Of a DNA stretch of 64,000 nucleotides, positions 14,818 to 25,979 are shown in pieces. The translations under genes were made by a program, and so were the position numbers. Positions within the stretch are counted from its first letter, which is position 1. The number at the start of each line of letters is the position of its first letter. The notes below the pieces were generated by a model. It saw nothing but the letters and a program-made list of their open reading frames with translations, was not told where the DNA came from and ran no database searches. The DNA lies in the NCBI RefSeq assembly GCF_002443255.2, contig NW_019211454.1, forward strand, positions 36,677,877 to 36,741,876, read 5' to 3'. This DNA comes from Varroa destructor (lineage: Eukaryota; Arthropoda; Arachnida; Mesostigmata; Varroidae).

Positions 14818-14864
14818 AGGCGGGCGGGCGGACGGACGGACAGGCAGGCAGGCAGGCAGGCAGG
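14818..14864. repeat. Compound tetranucleotide array (GGGC, GGAC, CAGG)
   Basis: Three related tetranucleotides follow one another: GGGC units, then GGAC units, then six CAGG units at 14841-14864. They share a 4-nt period and differ by single changes, so this looks like one array that changed its unit. It lies about 540 nt upstream of the atonal-like ATG. Confidence 0.9.
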
Positions 14865-15405
14865 CCTGCTGCTGGAGTTGCCGATGATGAAAACCGAAAA
14901 CGACAGCAAAAGCAATGCGCCAAAACAACGTCAATGGGGGCGGCGCTCCAGAGGTCCACCCCCGACTCTTCAACTCCCGTAGCAGTCGCTCAGTGCCACG
15001 ATGACGGTGTCAAGATGGACCGAAGGAACACTTACACTTGACCGGCCATCGGCTTTGGCCATAGCCACTGCAATACACAATCTTGAGGCGGCCAGGCCAT
15101 CCACCCTGAGAAACTGGGGGAGCTATCGTTAACACTCAGGAGCAGCAACAGTAGTAAGCAGTGCGTGACGTGTGTTTTTCACTACAACACCAACAGAAGT
15201 TCGTGGCTCATAGTGAGTCTCGTGTGGTCTTCGCAAATTCGTTCGTGGTAAACTATATTTATTTAATCCATACCTAGTTAACCTGTGCTAAAAACTGAAT
15301 AGCGTGCGTCCATCGAGCTAATGCTGTAACTAATCTGGTTATACAATCTAATTGCCCTATCAAATTCGTGTCTGGTGTGGTAAAGTCCTGCAACGGTAGA
15401 ACAAC

Positions 15406-15900
15406 ATGTCAGTGGATCTAGAATCTCCACCCTTAACAACAACGCTACAAGCGAACTCAACGCCAAAGAAAATGAGAGGTGACGTCGTCAGATCGTACTC
15501 GCTTGATGACAGTTCGGAGGATTTCGATCAAGCCGATTTTCTTGACGATCGTCTTAGTTCACCATTGAAGGACATTCCTCCCGAGGACTGGCTAACGCGA
15601 GGTAACCATGACCGCGATTATAAACGACTGGACTTTTCCTGGTCAGACGAGCATACGGTCCCTGATCTCGCAGGGCCAAAAAAGAAACGCAAGAAAAAGA
15701 AGAAGTCTCCAATGACTCAATATGGCAGGATGGCAGCAAACGCACGAGAACGTCGAAGGATGCACAAGCTCAATGTCGCCTTTGACAGGCTCCGCGAGGT
15801 CGTCCCGTCGGTCAGTGACCGTCAACTATCAAAGTACGAGACACTCCAAGTTGCTCAAAGTTACATCCATGAACTGGCTCAACTTCTACAAAAACACTAA
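15406..15900 (+). CDS. ato: Atonal-family bHLH transcription factor
   Basis: 164 residues in one exon. The ATG at 15406 follows CAAC and an in-frame TAG 9 nt upstream, so the N-terminus is complete; TAA at 15898-15900. Domains: an acidic, serine-rich N-terminal region (about 32-55, with [15 protein letters not shown]), a basic nuclear-localisation run [10 protein letters not shown] (91-100), then a bHLH domain at 108-161. The basic region contains [10 protein letters not shown] (110-119), helix 1 LNVAFDRLR, loop PSVSDRQ, and helix 2 LSKYETLQ onwards; three residues follow, as is typical of atonal proteins. Known of the family: it dimerises with Daughterless/E proteins, binds E-boxes and specifies sense-organ or photoreceptor precursors. 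Odd: the loop is one residue shorter than in fly Atonal, and helix 2 has QVAQ in place of QMAQ. The exact paralogue (ato, cato or amos type) cannot be fixed here; the helix 1 start LNVAFDRLR is most like cato. Confidence 0.95.
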   Translation: MSVDLESPPLTTTLQANSTPKKMRGDVVRSYSLDDSSEDFDQADFLDDRLSSPLKDIPPEDWLTRGNHDRDYKRLDFSWSDEHTVPDLAGPKKKRKKKKKSPMTQYGRMAANARERRRMHKLNVAFDRLREVVPSVSDRQLSKYETLQVAQSYIHELAQLLQKH

Positions 15901-16237
15901 CTGTATTTGCCATTTGGCCTGCTATTCGTTAATGCTGAAAATATAATAGCAAAGGTGCCCAATATGACAACTATTAATGGGTAGTCTTGCTTGAACGATT
16001 CGCTTAGCCTCTGTCAGAAAAGAGCTCAGTGTTATTTTGCCATGCGTGAAATCTGCTGTCTATGGACTGTATATAAATCTATGAAGTGTGTGCCCCTCAT
16101 CAAACGGTCACGAGCGAACTCGATGTCCCGTAGTAATACAACCCGCGATACGATTATAGGTAGATTATTTATTTTCTATATATATACACGTAGATCTGCA
16201 TTGGATTATTGCATAATGCATAGTATTTGCATCGCGC

Positions 16238-16243
16238 AATAAA
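16238..16243 (+). terminator. Candidate poly(A) signal of the atonal-like gene
   Basis: AATAAA about 340 nt after the stop codon of the bHLH gene on the same strand, inside A/T-rich sequence. It is the first clear canonical hexamer I noticed downstream. Confidence 0.4.
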
Positions 16244-18673
16244 AAATCTAAATAGTTATTATTAACTAACCCAGAACCCATCAAATAGAGCACATGTTTG
16301 TTCTAATAATACTCGCATTAATAAACGTCGTAGTAATAACAATAATGGTTGTTATTCGAACAACACGAGCAATAGTTCTAAGGCCCGAACTGGCACAATG
16401 CTATATATCTATCCACCTGGAGCAACGTATCTTCGAACGTCTATTGTACATAGTACATCGTCCAAATACTATAGCCGCCAAGTTACTGCTGTTTATACTT
16501 CCGGTTCTGTGTATGTATTATATATCTTAGCGACAACAGCTGGATTGCGATTTGAATAAATTGATGGTCTAATGCTAACAATGGCAACCACCTTGAACTT
16601 TTGTGTCGTTATTAAGTAACATCCGCTCAGATGTGTGTCGGATTACAGAGTCGTCTTGCTCGCGTTCCGCCAGCAGCGGTTGACTGACGGGGCAAATGCC
16701 TAGTTCAGGACAACACCTTCGACGTCACACGTAATGAACCAGTACAAAACCAGGCCATATGCGTCCTCAAAATGCTATCCCAAGACACTTGATGCAGCAA
16801 GTAAGGTTCATACGTTTACCGACATTTTCTCATAGGCCCTCTATCTATATGTCCTAGCCTACGGTTAGAGCCACGGCTAGTTTTTACCATTAAAATCTCT
16901 CTTTTACTACTTTTTCTCTCTAGACACGGAGCGGCACTGGACAAATATTTGAGAGTACGCATAGGAGTAGATCACCCTATTAACAGTAATAATCGAGACG
17001 CGCGTCTGACTAGTTTCATCGAGCAGACTCCTCTTCGTTTTGTGGCTGTACTTTACCCTGTTCGATAATACTAACCATTCATATAGGATGGTAGCTATTA
17101 GGTCAACGAAACTAACTTGAAGCAAGTTATACGTATCCATTAGGACCAAAAATGTCATGCTATGTTAATCCCGAAACGTATACGTAGTTTAACTGGAACA
17201 CCTAACCCTTTCGTGTTACAAGCATTTAACTATTACTGAACCGTCAAAACGCTGAATGCTAACGGCTCAAAGTAGTGCACAAAGGGGACACGGTACGTTT
17301 CAGCGCGCCATATATCAAAACGCGTTTACTCGCTTTTCATTGTCCCAAGGGGGTTGTTTGCCGGTATGTGAATCGGATGAAATTCGCGGAAGGCGTAGTT
17401 GGCCACTTTTTGCTCGCAAGCAGACTCATCATATTGTTCATGGACAGATGATATGTGATCTACTATTCGCGCCCACTGTTTCTATTGCTGTATCGCTAAT
17501 AAACCGAGTCCTCGAAACAACCGGGACAAACAGGAATGACCCTCAGAGTCACCTCAAGATGAGGAATGAGGTGGCAGTAGCGATGGTTGTTGCTCGGACA
17601 TCATTTTGCCTTAGATTCACCAAAGTAGCTTTGAGGTGAAAATTCGCTTGTTGCCATTGATTATCGGCACTGAGATGGCTCGAGCCTCGCTTCAATCCAA
17701 CAATCACGACGGGGGTGATCGCCGATCACCGCCGACCAGTCAGCGATCGATACTTTGATTGGCCACGAAGTCGTCTCCTTGCAGAAAGGCTCGCTATTGC
17801 GGGTAGCATATTTCTCGCACCCTGTTGGCCGCTGTTCACAATAGCCGGCGTCTCTATTAGCAGTGACGATCGCGGACAACCCTTCCGCAGGCATGCCGCT
17901 TTGAAGTGCATCAAACACTGACCCATATCAGCATTTGAAACATTGGCCATCGAGCTGGATACAGACATTGAAAAAGAGAAAAATATCTCCTCATTTTTTT
18001 TTCTCTCCCCCTGTTCGCTAATGAAACGCGATCTAAAAAGGAATGAATGGATGGCCCGATGTAGGCTACACCCACGACGACTTTGGAGTCGGGCAGGCCA
18101 AATACGGACAAAGCTACCGCAACGAAGATAATGAGGCCAGCCTGTACCGAAGCGACATGTGTCGCTACACATATCCTACTGTGAGTCGGGGTGTCATTCC
18201 CTTATGACAAATGTTGCTGTCGACTCGGTCAGCATACGACCAGCGCTAACACTGTCTTCATGTTCTACTTCAGGCTTGGAAACGGCATCGGTATAAGGCC
18301 GTCAGCTCTCATGGTTGGAATCTATAGGTTTTAGGTACATGCAAATACGTGTATAGGGTGTTTGCGCATTGGTATCGTCGATGTTGTTTGGCTGAGGTGA
18401 AATCGAACACGACTATGATTTCGGTCTCCAACGATCGGTTAGCCAGCCTGCAGAAATTATAGTAGTTTGTATCGATTCACACATTTGGGTAGGGAGAGTA
18501 ATATAATTATTAAGTATTTTACGGTTTCTTTGAAACTCCACGTTATACAGGCAGCACATAGACTTTTCACGACCTCAGCAGCTCACAGTCAGCCCTCGCT
18601 ACCGTACAGATTCGGCGGAAAGGCTTTTGCTTTTCGAAATTTTGTGTTCAATGAGCTGCCATCAGCAATGCCA

Positions 18674-18694
18674 GCCAGCCAGCCAGCCACCCAG
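18674..18694. repeat. CCAG tetranucleotide repeat
   Basis: Four CCAG units followed by degenerate copies (CCACCCAGCC). Short and imperfect. Confidence 0.7.
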
Positions 18695-21600
18695 CCGCAA
18701 GAACTGTTATTGATCAGAGCTTTCGTAACTAAAATCATTATAGTAGTACCTTATATATCTTACACTAGGAACTAAAGTATACTCAATAGGAAAGTTAAAA
18801 ATTTGATTTGGGCAAAAATTGCCAGTTTCTTGGCTGGCTTTGCGCCAGTTCCAGTATGATTTTTCTCATAAAAAATAAAAACAACCTCAGTTTAAATAAA
18901 AAGACAGCGTTTTACGGCCGGTACCGCCGCTGGGCGTTGAAAGCTGTCTGAATCGAAAAGTTGCTTGATTAATATACTCCGAATGTTAGTTACCAATAGA
19001 GTAAATCTGGAGATTTGGTCTAAGAAATGGGAATACGGCTTTTCTTTACATGATTCATTGAAGACTTGATTTTAGTGGTAGCCGTCATAGGCCACATCGA
19101 GTGAATACAGTAAACGCACTGGACATTGCTATGGCATACAATAAAAATAGGTGCACTTAACTCAACTTAAAAATCTATCCGGTAAAAAGTCAAACTTTTC
19201 AGATCTCGCAATAGTGGTATTAGTAATACGTATAATCATTAGCATACAGACAGTCAGATACACATTTTATAGAGACGGCCCTTATATCTGGAAACAGTCA
19301 GATCGTAGTTTCAGCCCAAACGTTATCTAGGAAACCCTAAATCCGCTTAAGTAGCTAATTATTAGCTTGCGAACTTCCGGTAATCTTCGATTTCGGTACA
19401 ATGCCCTCTTTGTTGCTATAGCCTTGTCTCTCAATCACCGGCTACAGGTTTCTGATAGCTGTGTATCCCCAACTCTTAATATAAAATGGCAGCGGAGAGT
19501 ATTGTGTACGACGTACAGATGTAGATGGCCCAGTTACGTTGAATTTGCTCTGGATTGCTGAGCTTTTGCAACGAGCACTGCTACCGCAAGTCGGCGGAAC
19601 GAATCAGGAACTTCAAGTGTTTGTAGCATATATTTAAAAATGGTACACATATGTATATGTGTACATGGTATTTTCGAGCGTTTAGGAGTAATTTTTTGTC
19701 GCGTTAGCGAACCACGATAACTATTGTAGATAAGCCCTTGTCGTGGCTTATGTAAGGCAATGACGGTGTGAAGGTCCGTCTGGCTGAATTCGCCGTAGCT
19801 GCTAACCGCCATTATTTACTGTCCATTTGTATTTCTCTAGTCAGTTATTGAAGAGAGTTTCGCTGTATTAATATAAAAATACAGAAGTTTCTGTCGAATA
19901 AGTTCTAGGGAAGTACGCAGAGGTTTGCGACCGAACATAGACGATGTTGCCATTCTTATCTCCTTTTTATTTGTTAAGAGCCATTTTCATACGCTATTGA
20001 CTAATGCATGGTGGTGGCTAGACGACACCCCTAGAATAACGTCAGCGAGTCAAGTACATGAGCAAGATAGCACTTTTTGTAGCAGGAAAGGAAGACTGTG
20101 GTGGAGTTTGACAAGTTTCCTTCTGAGAGCGGCAAAATCTGCTCAGCCGTAGACAATTAGAGTTCATATCGTTATTTGACTTAAGGTTCAAATGAAATAG
20201 GTACCATTAAGCCGAAACCGTTTGCAATCGACCGATCTTTGCTTCTAGTCGCCGACGTTCCATGCAGATAGGTATAAATGGTTAAGCTGGAAGGTGTTAG
20301 CTTAGGTCATAGTGGTGTCTGTTTAGTGCTTTTATGTTTTAGTCTTTCGTTTGTTAGTAGCCATAGCGTTATATCATCAAGACCAATGGTGGATTAGATG
20401 CTTTCTTCTAAGGTTTTCAAACCTGTCACACTCGTCTTTTTTGTACTGCGAAATTTGAAGTAGAGAAACTCTGTTTTAAAGTGTAATCGCTTTAAAATTT
20501 CGTCTCACATAAATATTGTTTTCAAAAAGAAACAGTGACAATATACAATAGCCGATCAAAACTAATTAGAAAATGTTAAAAAGTTGACCGAAAAGCAAAA
20601 AATGAAAAAGTGACTAAAAATAATAGTGGATATTATTTTGGTATCTTCTGTGTACCGTCAGCTTATGATGTTCTATATTTCCCCTTGCGTTTATTGTCTT
20701 TAATTTCCTTACTAATAATAAAGTTTAAGTTATGCAATTTTTTCGGTAAACTACTTTTTCTGTTTGTTATTTACAATCATTTAATCTGTTTTTAAATACC
20801 GTTTCTATTTTATTTTTTATCACATGTTGAAATTGTCGCATTTTGACAAAGGCTACAGTGACTTCATAGAACTTCGCAACCTTCAACAACATAAAAACAG
20901 CAAAACAAAAATAGAGGGAGCGAAAAAACCGTAAACAAAAACAGCGAATAATTTTTTGATTAACCTGGTAAAACTTTTTTAAGCGTCGGACAGGTTGAAG
21001 AATGTTTGCATACTAAAAAAATGTTTGTAAGGCCAAGTTTGTCCTGGTGTTGAAATTATAAGAAAAAAAAAAAGCGAGTCAAGTACTGGTGAATTACGTG
21101 TCCATTTTTTTATAGTTATCGTGGTGGCATGAAAGAGTAAGCTTGCTTACGCTAGACTTAAACTCAACCCCGATATACATACGGGCGACAATTATGGATC
21201 TTCCATTAGCTGTAGCTTTTCGAACAGTTAGCACGTCCAATTTGAATCAATCCGGTAACCTGGATTAATTTTAACAGCTTAAACCTACGCGATAGTACAG
21301 AATTCCTTGGGTACAGGACTGGTATAAATGAAGCCTGCTGGTGGTAATCTTGCCTCATGGAGTACACTCAGTTGTGGGCCTACTCCCTGAAGTTCAGTAG
21401 AAACAAAGCGAATGCGCGCTAACATCACGTATTGTCATCATCACAAAACTAGTTGAGAGACGAAAATTAAAAAAATGATGGCGTCCTTGCAGAACGTTAC
21501 TTTATAACATGTTGTTAGATATCCACTATTTTTAGGCTAGAATCATGCACTTAAATGAACACTGGTTTCAAGCCAGAAGGGTCTTTCAAAGGGTCGACGT

Positions 21601-24511
21601 AGTCCAAACCAAATTGTGCTCTAGTTAGAAGGCATCGATGAAGTTACACAGCATCGTCGTTTTTAAAAGAAATTAACCTTGCAAAAGAATGTAACTATTC
21701 TAGGCGCTGTTCTAATAACGATTTATAAACACTATATACTTTGTATTTTCTGTTTGATGATTTTCGACGACCTAAGACCCTGTGAGGCGAGAAGCGCATG
21801 ACAAAGGCAAGAAGAAGCCGTGCTACAGGTAACTAATTGCCTCTCACTAGGATCTTGAGTGTTTCAACAACGTTCCGGACAACAACATTGCTTGACCGTG
21901 TGTATTTACTAATCCAATATGGCATATTACAAGAGTCTATCCCAAGGTGTCAGTGCACGCAAGCCAGTCAACCATGTATCACTATTCTATGTAATCCATT
22001 ATTACTCTGACGAATATTTCGTGTTGTCAGGACACGTAATGAGAAGGTCGACTTTGTCTGATACATCAGACAAATAAGGTTTGCTCCGACTTAACTTTTA
22101 CAATCTATTTGAAGTGCCTGTTTTACTTCACTGAATAGCAATTCGCTCAGCAACCATATAGCCATTGAAGAGAAAATGAAATAACAAGACACATTTGCTT
22201 TAAACGATTTGGTTAAATTAATCTGTGACTATTTCCCGCCCATTAACTGGTATACTGAATGCATACGTAGCCAAAATAGCTAAATTGATGTTCCGATCAT
22301 TAGGAGAGCCAATGTTTATGCCGTACCCGATTTACGTGCACCTACGCGCACCAGATGTTGGGCTCTGCCAGCTTGTCGGACTAGTCCAGGTATAGCAATC
22401 CCGGGTCAACTACTCCAATGGGTAACCATCAGCGCGAGAAAAAAGCGATGTTTGCAAAAGAGAAACTCAAGTTGAATAGGTTTTATGAGCTGTCGTTAAT
22501 AGTAATTATGAATACCTTGACCTTCTATCCGTATTCTAAACGTTGCCTTTGAAACCGAATACGATAATGTTCAAGAAAGACGGCACATTGAAGAAATTTA
22601 CGGGATTTGATTCATCAGTTTTCTTTACAGAAGTACTGCGAATACTATATCACTGCTACATATATATATCGTCGTTGAACTGCAGCAAACGATTCTCTTT
22701 CGCGAGATGCGGCACCTTGAGTCGTCTGCTCACCTTGACTACCACTCCGTTCCGCTTTTAAAAATTGTTTTCCCTGTCTATTTTTCGGCTCATGTTGCCA
22801 GTTTTGTTCATTGTGGGGCCAATAATGGAAACAGTATATGACGCAAGGTTGTCGGCGGGGATCAGGTTAGGCGAAGAGGGTTTGTTGTAGTTTTAGGGGA
22901 GGTTAGATGTGGAACTTGCCGTTGAAGTTTTCTCATATTGTCGTTGTATGTATACGACGGAACCGGATCATCATCAACAACAATGCCATCCACGTCGACA
23001 GTCACGTCGTGCTCTTTTGGAATGCACGGATCAATTCAGGGTTTAGTTTCTATCAATTCTATTATCAACATTTTTATGATTCCTGATCGTTAGAACAACC
23101 TAGAAGCTTGTCCTACTAAATTTCTGCGCAGCTTTTAATAGCCTTTTTGTATTATTATTGATGCTGCATTATAAATAAGTGTCTCGTATAGCTGGCTTGA
23201 AATATTCGTCGCATTTATTATTCAACTTTTTTTTTTTTTCTCTCTCGCCGCTTCTCTTCATGGCGGTGTTGTGTAATGGGGTACATATTTTTGGCGACTT
23301 TGATGACATCTCCTTTTCGATTTGCCGCCGGTATTTCCATTAGTGACGCGTGGCAGATCGTATACTGTAAATCCAGTTGCATCTCCCGATGTTTTTCTAG
23401 TACAATTACAATACAGGCGGCGATTCAGGTTCTACTCTTGTTATGCGCTGTTCCAATATTTGCCCTAACTTCACATATCTTGTCCTTGTATCGTAATACC
23501 AGCCGTATCTTTACAATAATAATGATAACAACAACCTTTGTTTCTAACCCCAATTTCGATAGATTCCTGCGAGAATAGGTAACCACCCCGCAGGCGTTTC
23601 TGTTCCTTCTTTTATGGGTCAGGTTTTTCATGGATATTTATGAATTATTTACGAGTATTTACGTACATATACGAACGTTAGCCTGCTCTGTTTTTCTTTT
23701 ATTATTAGCACATTTTTCCTATTATCGCCGCGGACTAGTGCGGCTGCTGCCCCAACGACGTACCACATTTGCTCTGACCTCTATCTGTTTTCTCCATAAA
23801 TTGTTGGTAATTTTTTTTTCGTGTTCATTGAGCGAAACAGTGTGTCGCTAATTATAATTATTTCTATTATTATACCATCGCCATCATCGTTCATGTATCG
23901 TCGTTTCATAGGCATTGTCGTTATTATCTAGCATAAGCAGTCTAGACATTCTGAAGCGGGTCGATGAAAATAGTGTATTTCTTACTTCTATGTTCATAAA
24001 CTTTTATGTTTCGCTTCTCACTATTTATATCTCTCGAGCGCGTTCTCGTCGGCATCTCGTTTGTTTTCTTCATTTCTTCGTTGAATGAAGATGCCGTTAA
24101 ACAAATACTATCACTGCTAGAGTCGGATCTCTCTCGGAGAGCAATATTTACAAGCGTACAACAATAATACAAGAATATTACCGTATTGGTTGTTATTATT
24201 GTTTTTCTAGTGATGCGTGGATCGGATCGATGGGACGTCCATGTCCAGCGGCGACGAACGACAACGAATCCTTCATACAGGTACCTTTATTTAGAGGAGC
24301 GCCATATTACACGGAACTGCGGCAGTCGGGTAGCAGATAACCCGTAACTTTTCGATTTAGACTTTTCATCAAGACTAGATATTGTTGCCGAAACTGTATA
24401 ACTTCAAATACTTCTAGACTGAATCAGGTAAAGTGAAACAACAGTTTATCTTCCAGTTCGTCGCTTTTGGAAGACCACGCCTCATCGGCCATAAGTTAGT
24501 GGTTTCTATCC

Positions 24512-24531
24512 ATATATATATATATATATAT
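24512..24531. repeat. TA microsatellite
   Basis: About ten AT units downstream of the synthase gene. Confidence 0.9.
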
Positions 24532-24664
24532 TCATTAGAGTAGTAATAAGGGCATTGCTAGAATTACCGAATATCGTCGTTAATCAGTTTTCTGCTCGGT
24601 GCCTGATAAACAGTGATAGCAGCGACAGTTATATTCATTTATCTAATATTAATAGTATTATTAT

Positions 24665-24670
24665 TTTATT
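24665..24670 (-). terminator. Candidate poly(A) signal of the phosphatidylserine synthase gene
   Basis: AATAAA on the minus strand, about 56 nt past the stop codon of the synthase. It is the first canonical hexamer after the stop and is preceded by an ATT-repeat 3' UTR. A second TTTATT lies near 24286 if the 3' UTR is longer. Confidence 0.45.
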
Positions 24671-24682
24671 TATACTTATTCC

Positions 24683-24704
24683 ATTATTATTATTATTATT
24701 ATTA
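24683..24704. repeat. ATT trinucleotide repeat in the synthase 3' UTR
   Basis: About seven ATT units (AAT on the transcribed strand) between the synthase stop codon and its likely poly(A) signal. Confidence 0.85.
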
Positions 24705-24725
24705 AACTAATCAAAAAGAACTCGG

Positions 24726-25979
24726 TTACTTGACTTTGTACATAACCGCTGTTGACTGTTTCGCAGACAAGCTGCAATCTTCGCGACAGAACACTGCTCG
24801 AACGCTGCGGGCAACGATACATATGAATGTCAAAATGATCATGGCTGAGACCCATAACGAAACCATGAAGAAGTCTAAAAACGGAAACGTCATCAGGCCA
24901 AATTTTATTGAGAATAATGTATCCGTGATACTCAATAATAACACGAACTTTGAGTGCGTTAAAAGCGTCTGCGTACCCCGCGTCATGGCAAACAGGTTGG
25001 CGATGAGAGGGATGGGAATCACAGCGCACAACGTTGTCCTCGCCGCCATTAGGTGGGCGTGCGGCGAGATATTGAAGAAGTGCTTATACAGGAATGTGTT
25101 TAGCTCTGATATTTGACCGACGAATAAGCTGAGAAAGATTGCTAGCGCAAGATCCATGCTTGGTCTTCCGGCAGATCCCGTCTCCTCCACCGAAGCTGCG
25201 TTCGCTGCTGGACTTACGCCAATGTGCTTCGAGGACGTGGAGCTTATAAGACATGTTAGGTCTCTGGATGGTTTTTTAGCTTTGTGGCATTCATACTCTA
25301 TCCGATCTCTTCGCTTGCCTCGATCGTCCTTATCGTAGAAAATAGCATCTGGCGACTTACGTCGCTGACCAGATACACAGCAGAAGGTTATCAGTCTTCG
25401 GCTGATCCTTTCCGAGTGCCAGTCGAACATATGTAAATTATTCATTTTGCAGAATTGCATGCCGATATAATAGCCTAACCCATTACAGATGACAACATCT
25501 AAAAGGATACGATCCCACCAGCACTCTGCGAAATTCGGAAGCAGATGCACGAAGCAGTACTCGGTCATCTCCCACACGATGCTGTATATCCATAAGATTT
25601 CGTATTGGCGAAAGATGATCGCTTTAAAGGCGCATCCGACGAGATGAGCGACGGCAAAGATGTCGAGGTGAGTGTAGATTTTTTGCCAGGTAACGGGGTC
25701 ACAGTTGACCCCGTACTCGGTTCGTAAGCTGACCGCTTGATTGCTCTGTGGAAACACACTTCGCACGGTCCGTGAGTACGTGTCAACGTCGTGGATGAAA
25801 AGGAGGGCGTATAAGTTACACAGATTGCAGAAGATGACTAACCCGGTAAACAGCCGCCAGCCGTACTTTAGCGGCGGATAGAATGGATCCTCAGGCAGAA
25901 ACAGCACTGACAGAGTGAGCGTACTGGCCAACGCGGCCATGCTGGTCCCCGATGAGTGCTTCACAAACGAGATGACTAC
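24726..25979 (-). CDS. Ptdss1: Phosphatidylserine synthase, coding exon 2
   Basis: The terminal exon encodes residues 63-479 and all of the catalytic region. Residues 94-104 carry the DPF...WR block, 151-155 the YGVNC block, 174-228 the essential residues, and 354-358 ELNTF; the last membrane segments lie at about 405-455. The stop is TAA at 24728-24726. The 110-residue stretch from W249 to F358 is about 50 residues longer than in human PSS1, and the extra part is hydrophilic (many K, R, D and S). Two GTAAGT donor-like sites lie within it. Confidence 0.9.
   Translation of the reverse strand, partial: VVISFVKHSSGTSMAALASTLTLSVLFLPEDPFYPPLKYGWRLFTGLVIFCNLCNLYALLFIHDVDTYSRTVRSVFPQSNQAVSLRTEYGVNCDPVTWQKIYTHLDIFAVAHLVGCAFKAIIFRQYEILWIYSIVWEMTEYCFVHLLPNFAECWWDRILLDVVICNGLGYYIGMQFCKMNNLHMFDWHSERISRRLITFCCVSGQRRKSPDAIFYDKDDRGKRRDRIEYECHKAKKPSRDLTCLISSTSSKHIGVSPAANAASVEETGSAGRPSMDLALAIFLSLFVGQISELNTFLYKHFFNISPHAHLMAARTTLCAVIPIPLIANLFAMTRGTQTLLTHSKFVLLLSITDTLFSIKFGLMTFPFLDFFMVSLWVSAMIILTFICIVARSVRAVFCREDCSLSAKQSTAVMYKVK

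Larger units (their letters stand above)
3742..15405. other. Long intergenic stretch upstream of the atonal-like gene
   Basis: No recognisable gene. The 7161-7190 CA repeat and the 14480-14498 TCG repeat are embedded here. The part from about 9400 to 11250 is notably A/T-rich with many T and A runs. From about 14200 to 15050 the sequence becomes GC-richer and contains tetranucleotide arrays; this may be promoter-proximal or regulatory DNA of the atonal-like gene, which is an inference from position only. Proneural genes usually depend on large upstream enhancers. Confidence 0.5.
15901..24664. other. Intergenic stretch between the atonal-like and synthase genes
   Basis: Holds the 3' UTR of the bHLH gene at its left end and a TA microsatellite at 24512-24531 near the right end. 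A/T-rich from about 20400 to 21100. A GC-richer patch at about 17650-18130 is open in several frames on both strands but shows no domain. The two flanking genes are convergent: the bHLH gene reads right and the synthase reads left. Confidence 0.55.

Noticed and set aside
14511..14915. 134-codon minus-strand frame upstream of the bHLH gene
   Set aside because: Much of it is the tetranucleotide array read as Pro/Ala/Cys repeats, and no domain is visible.
17726..18172. 148-codon minus-strand frame
   Set aside because: Overlapping frames are open on both strands in a GC-richer patch; the composition is not protein-like and no domain is seen.
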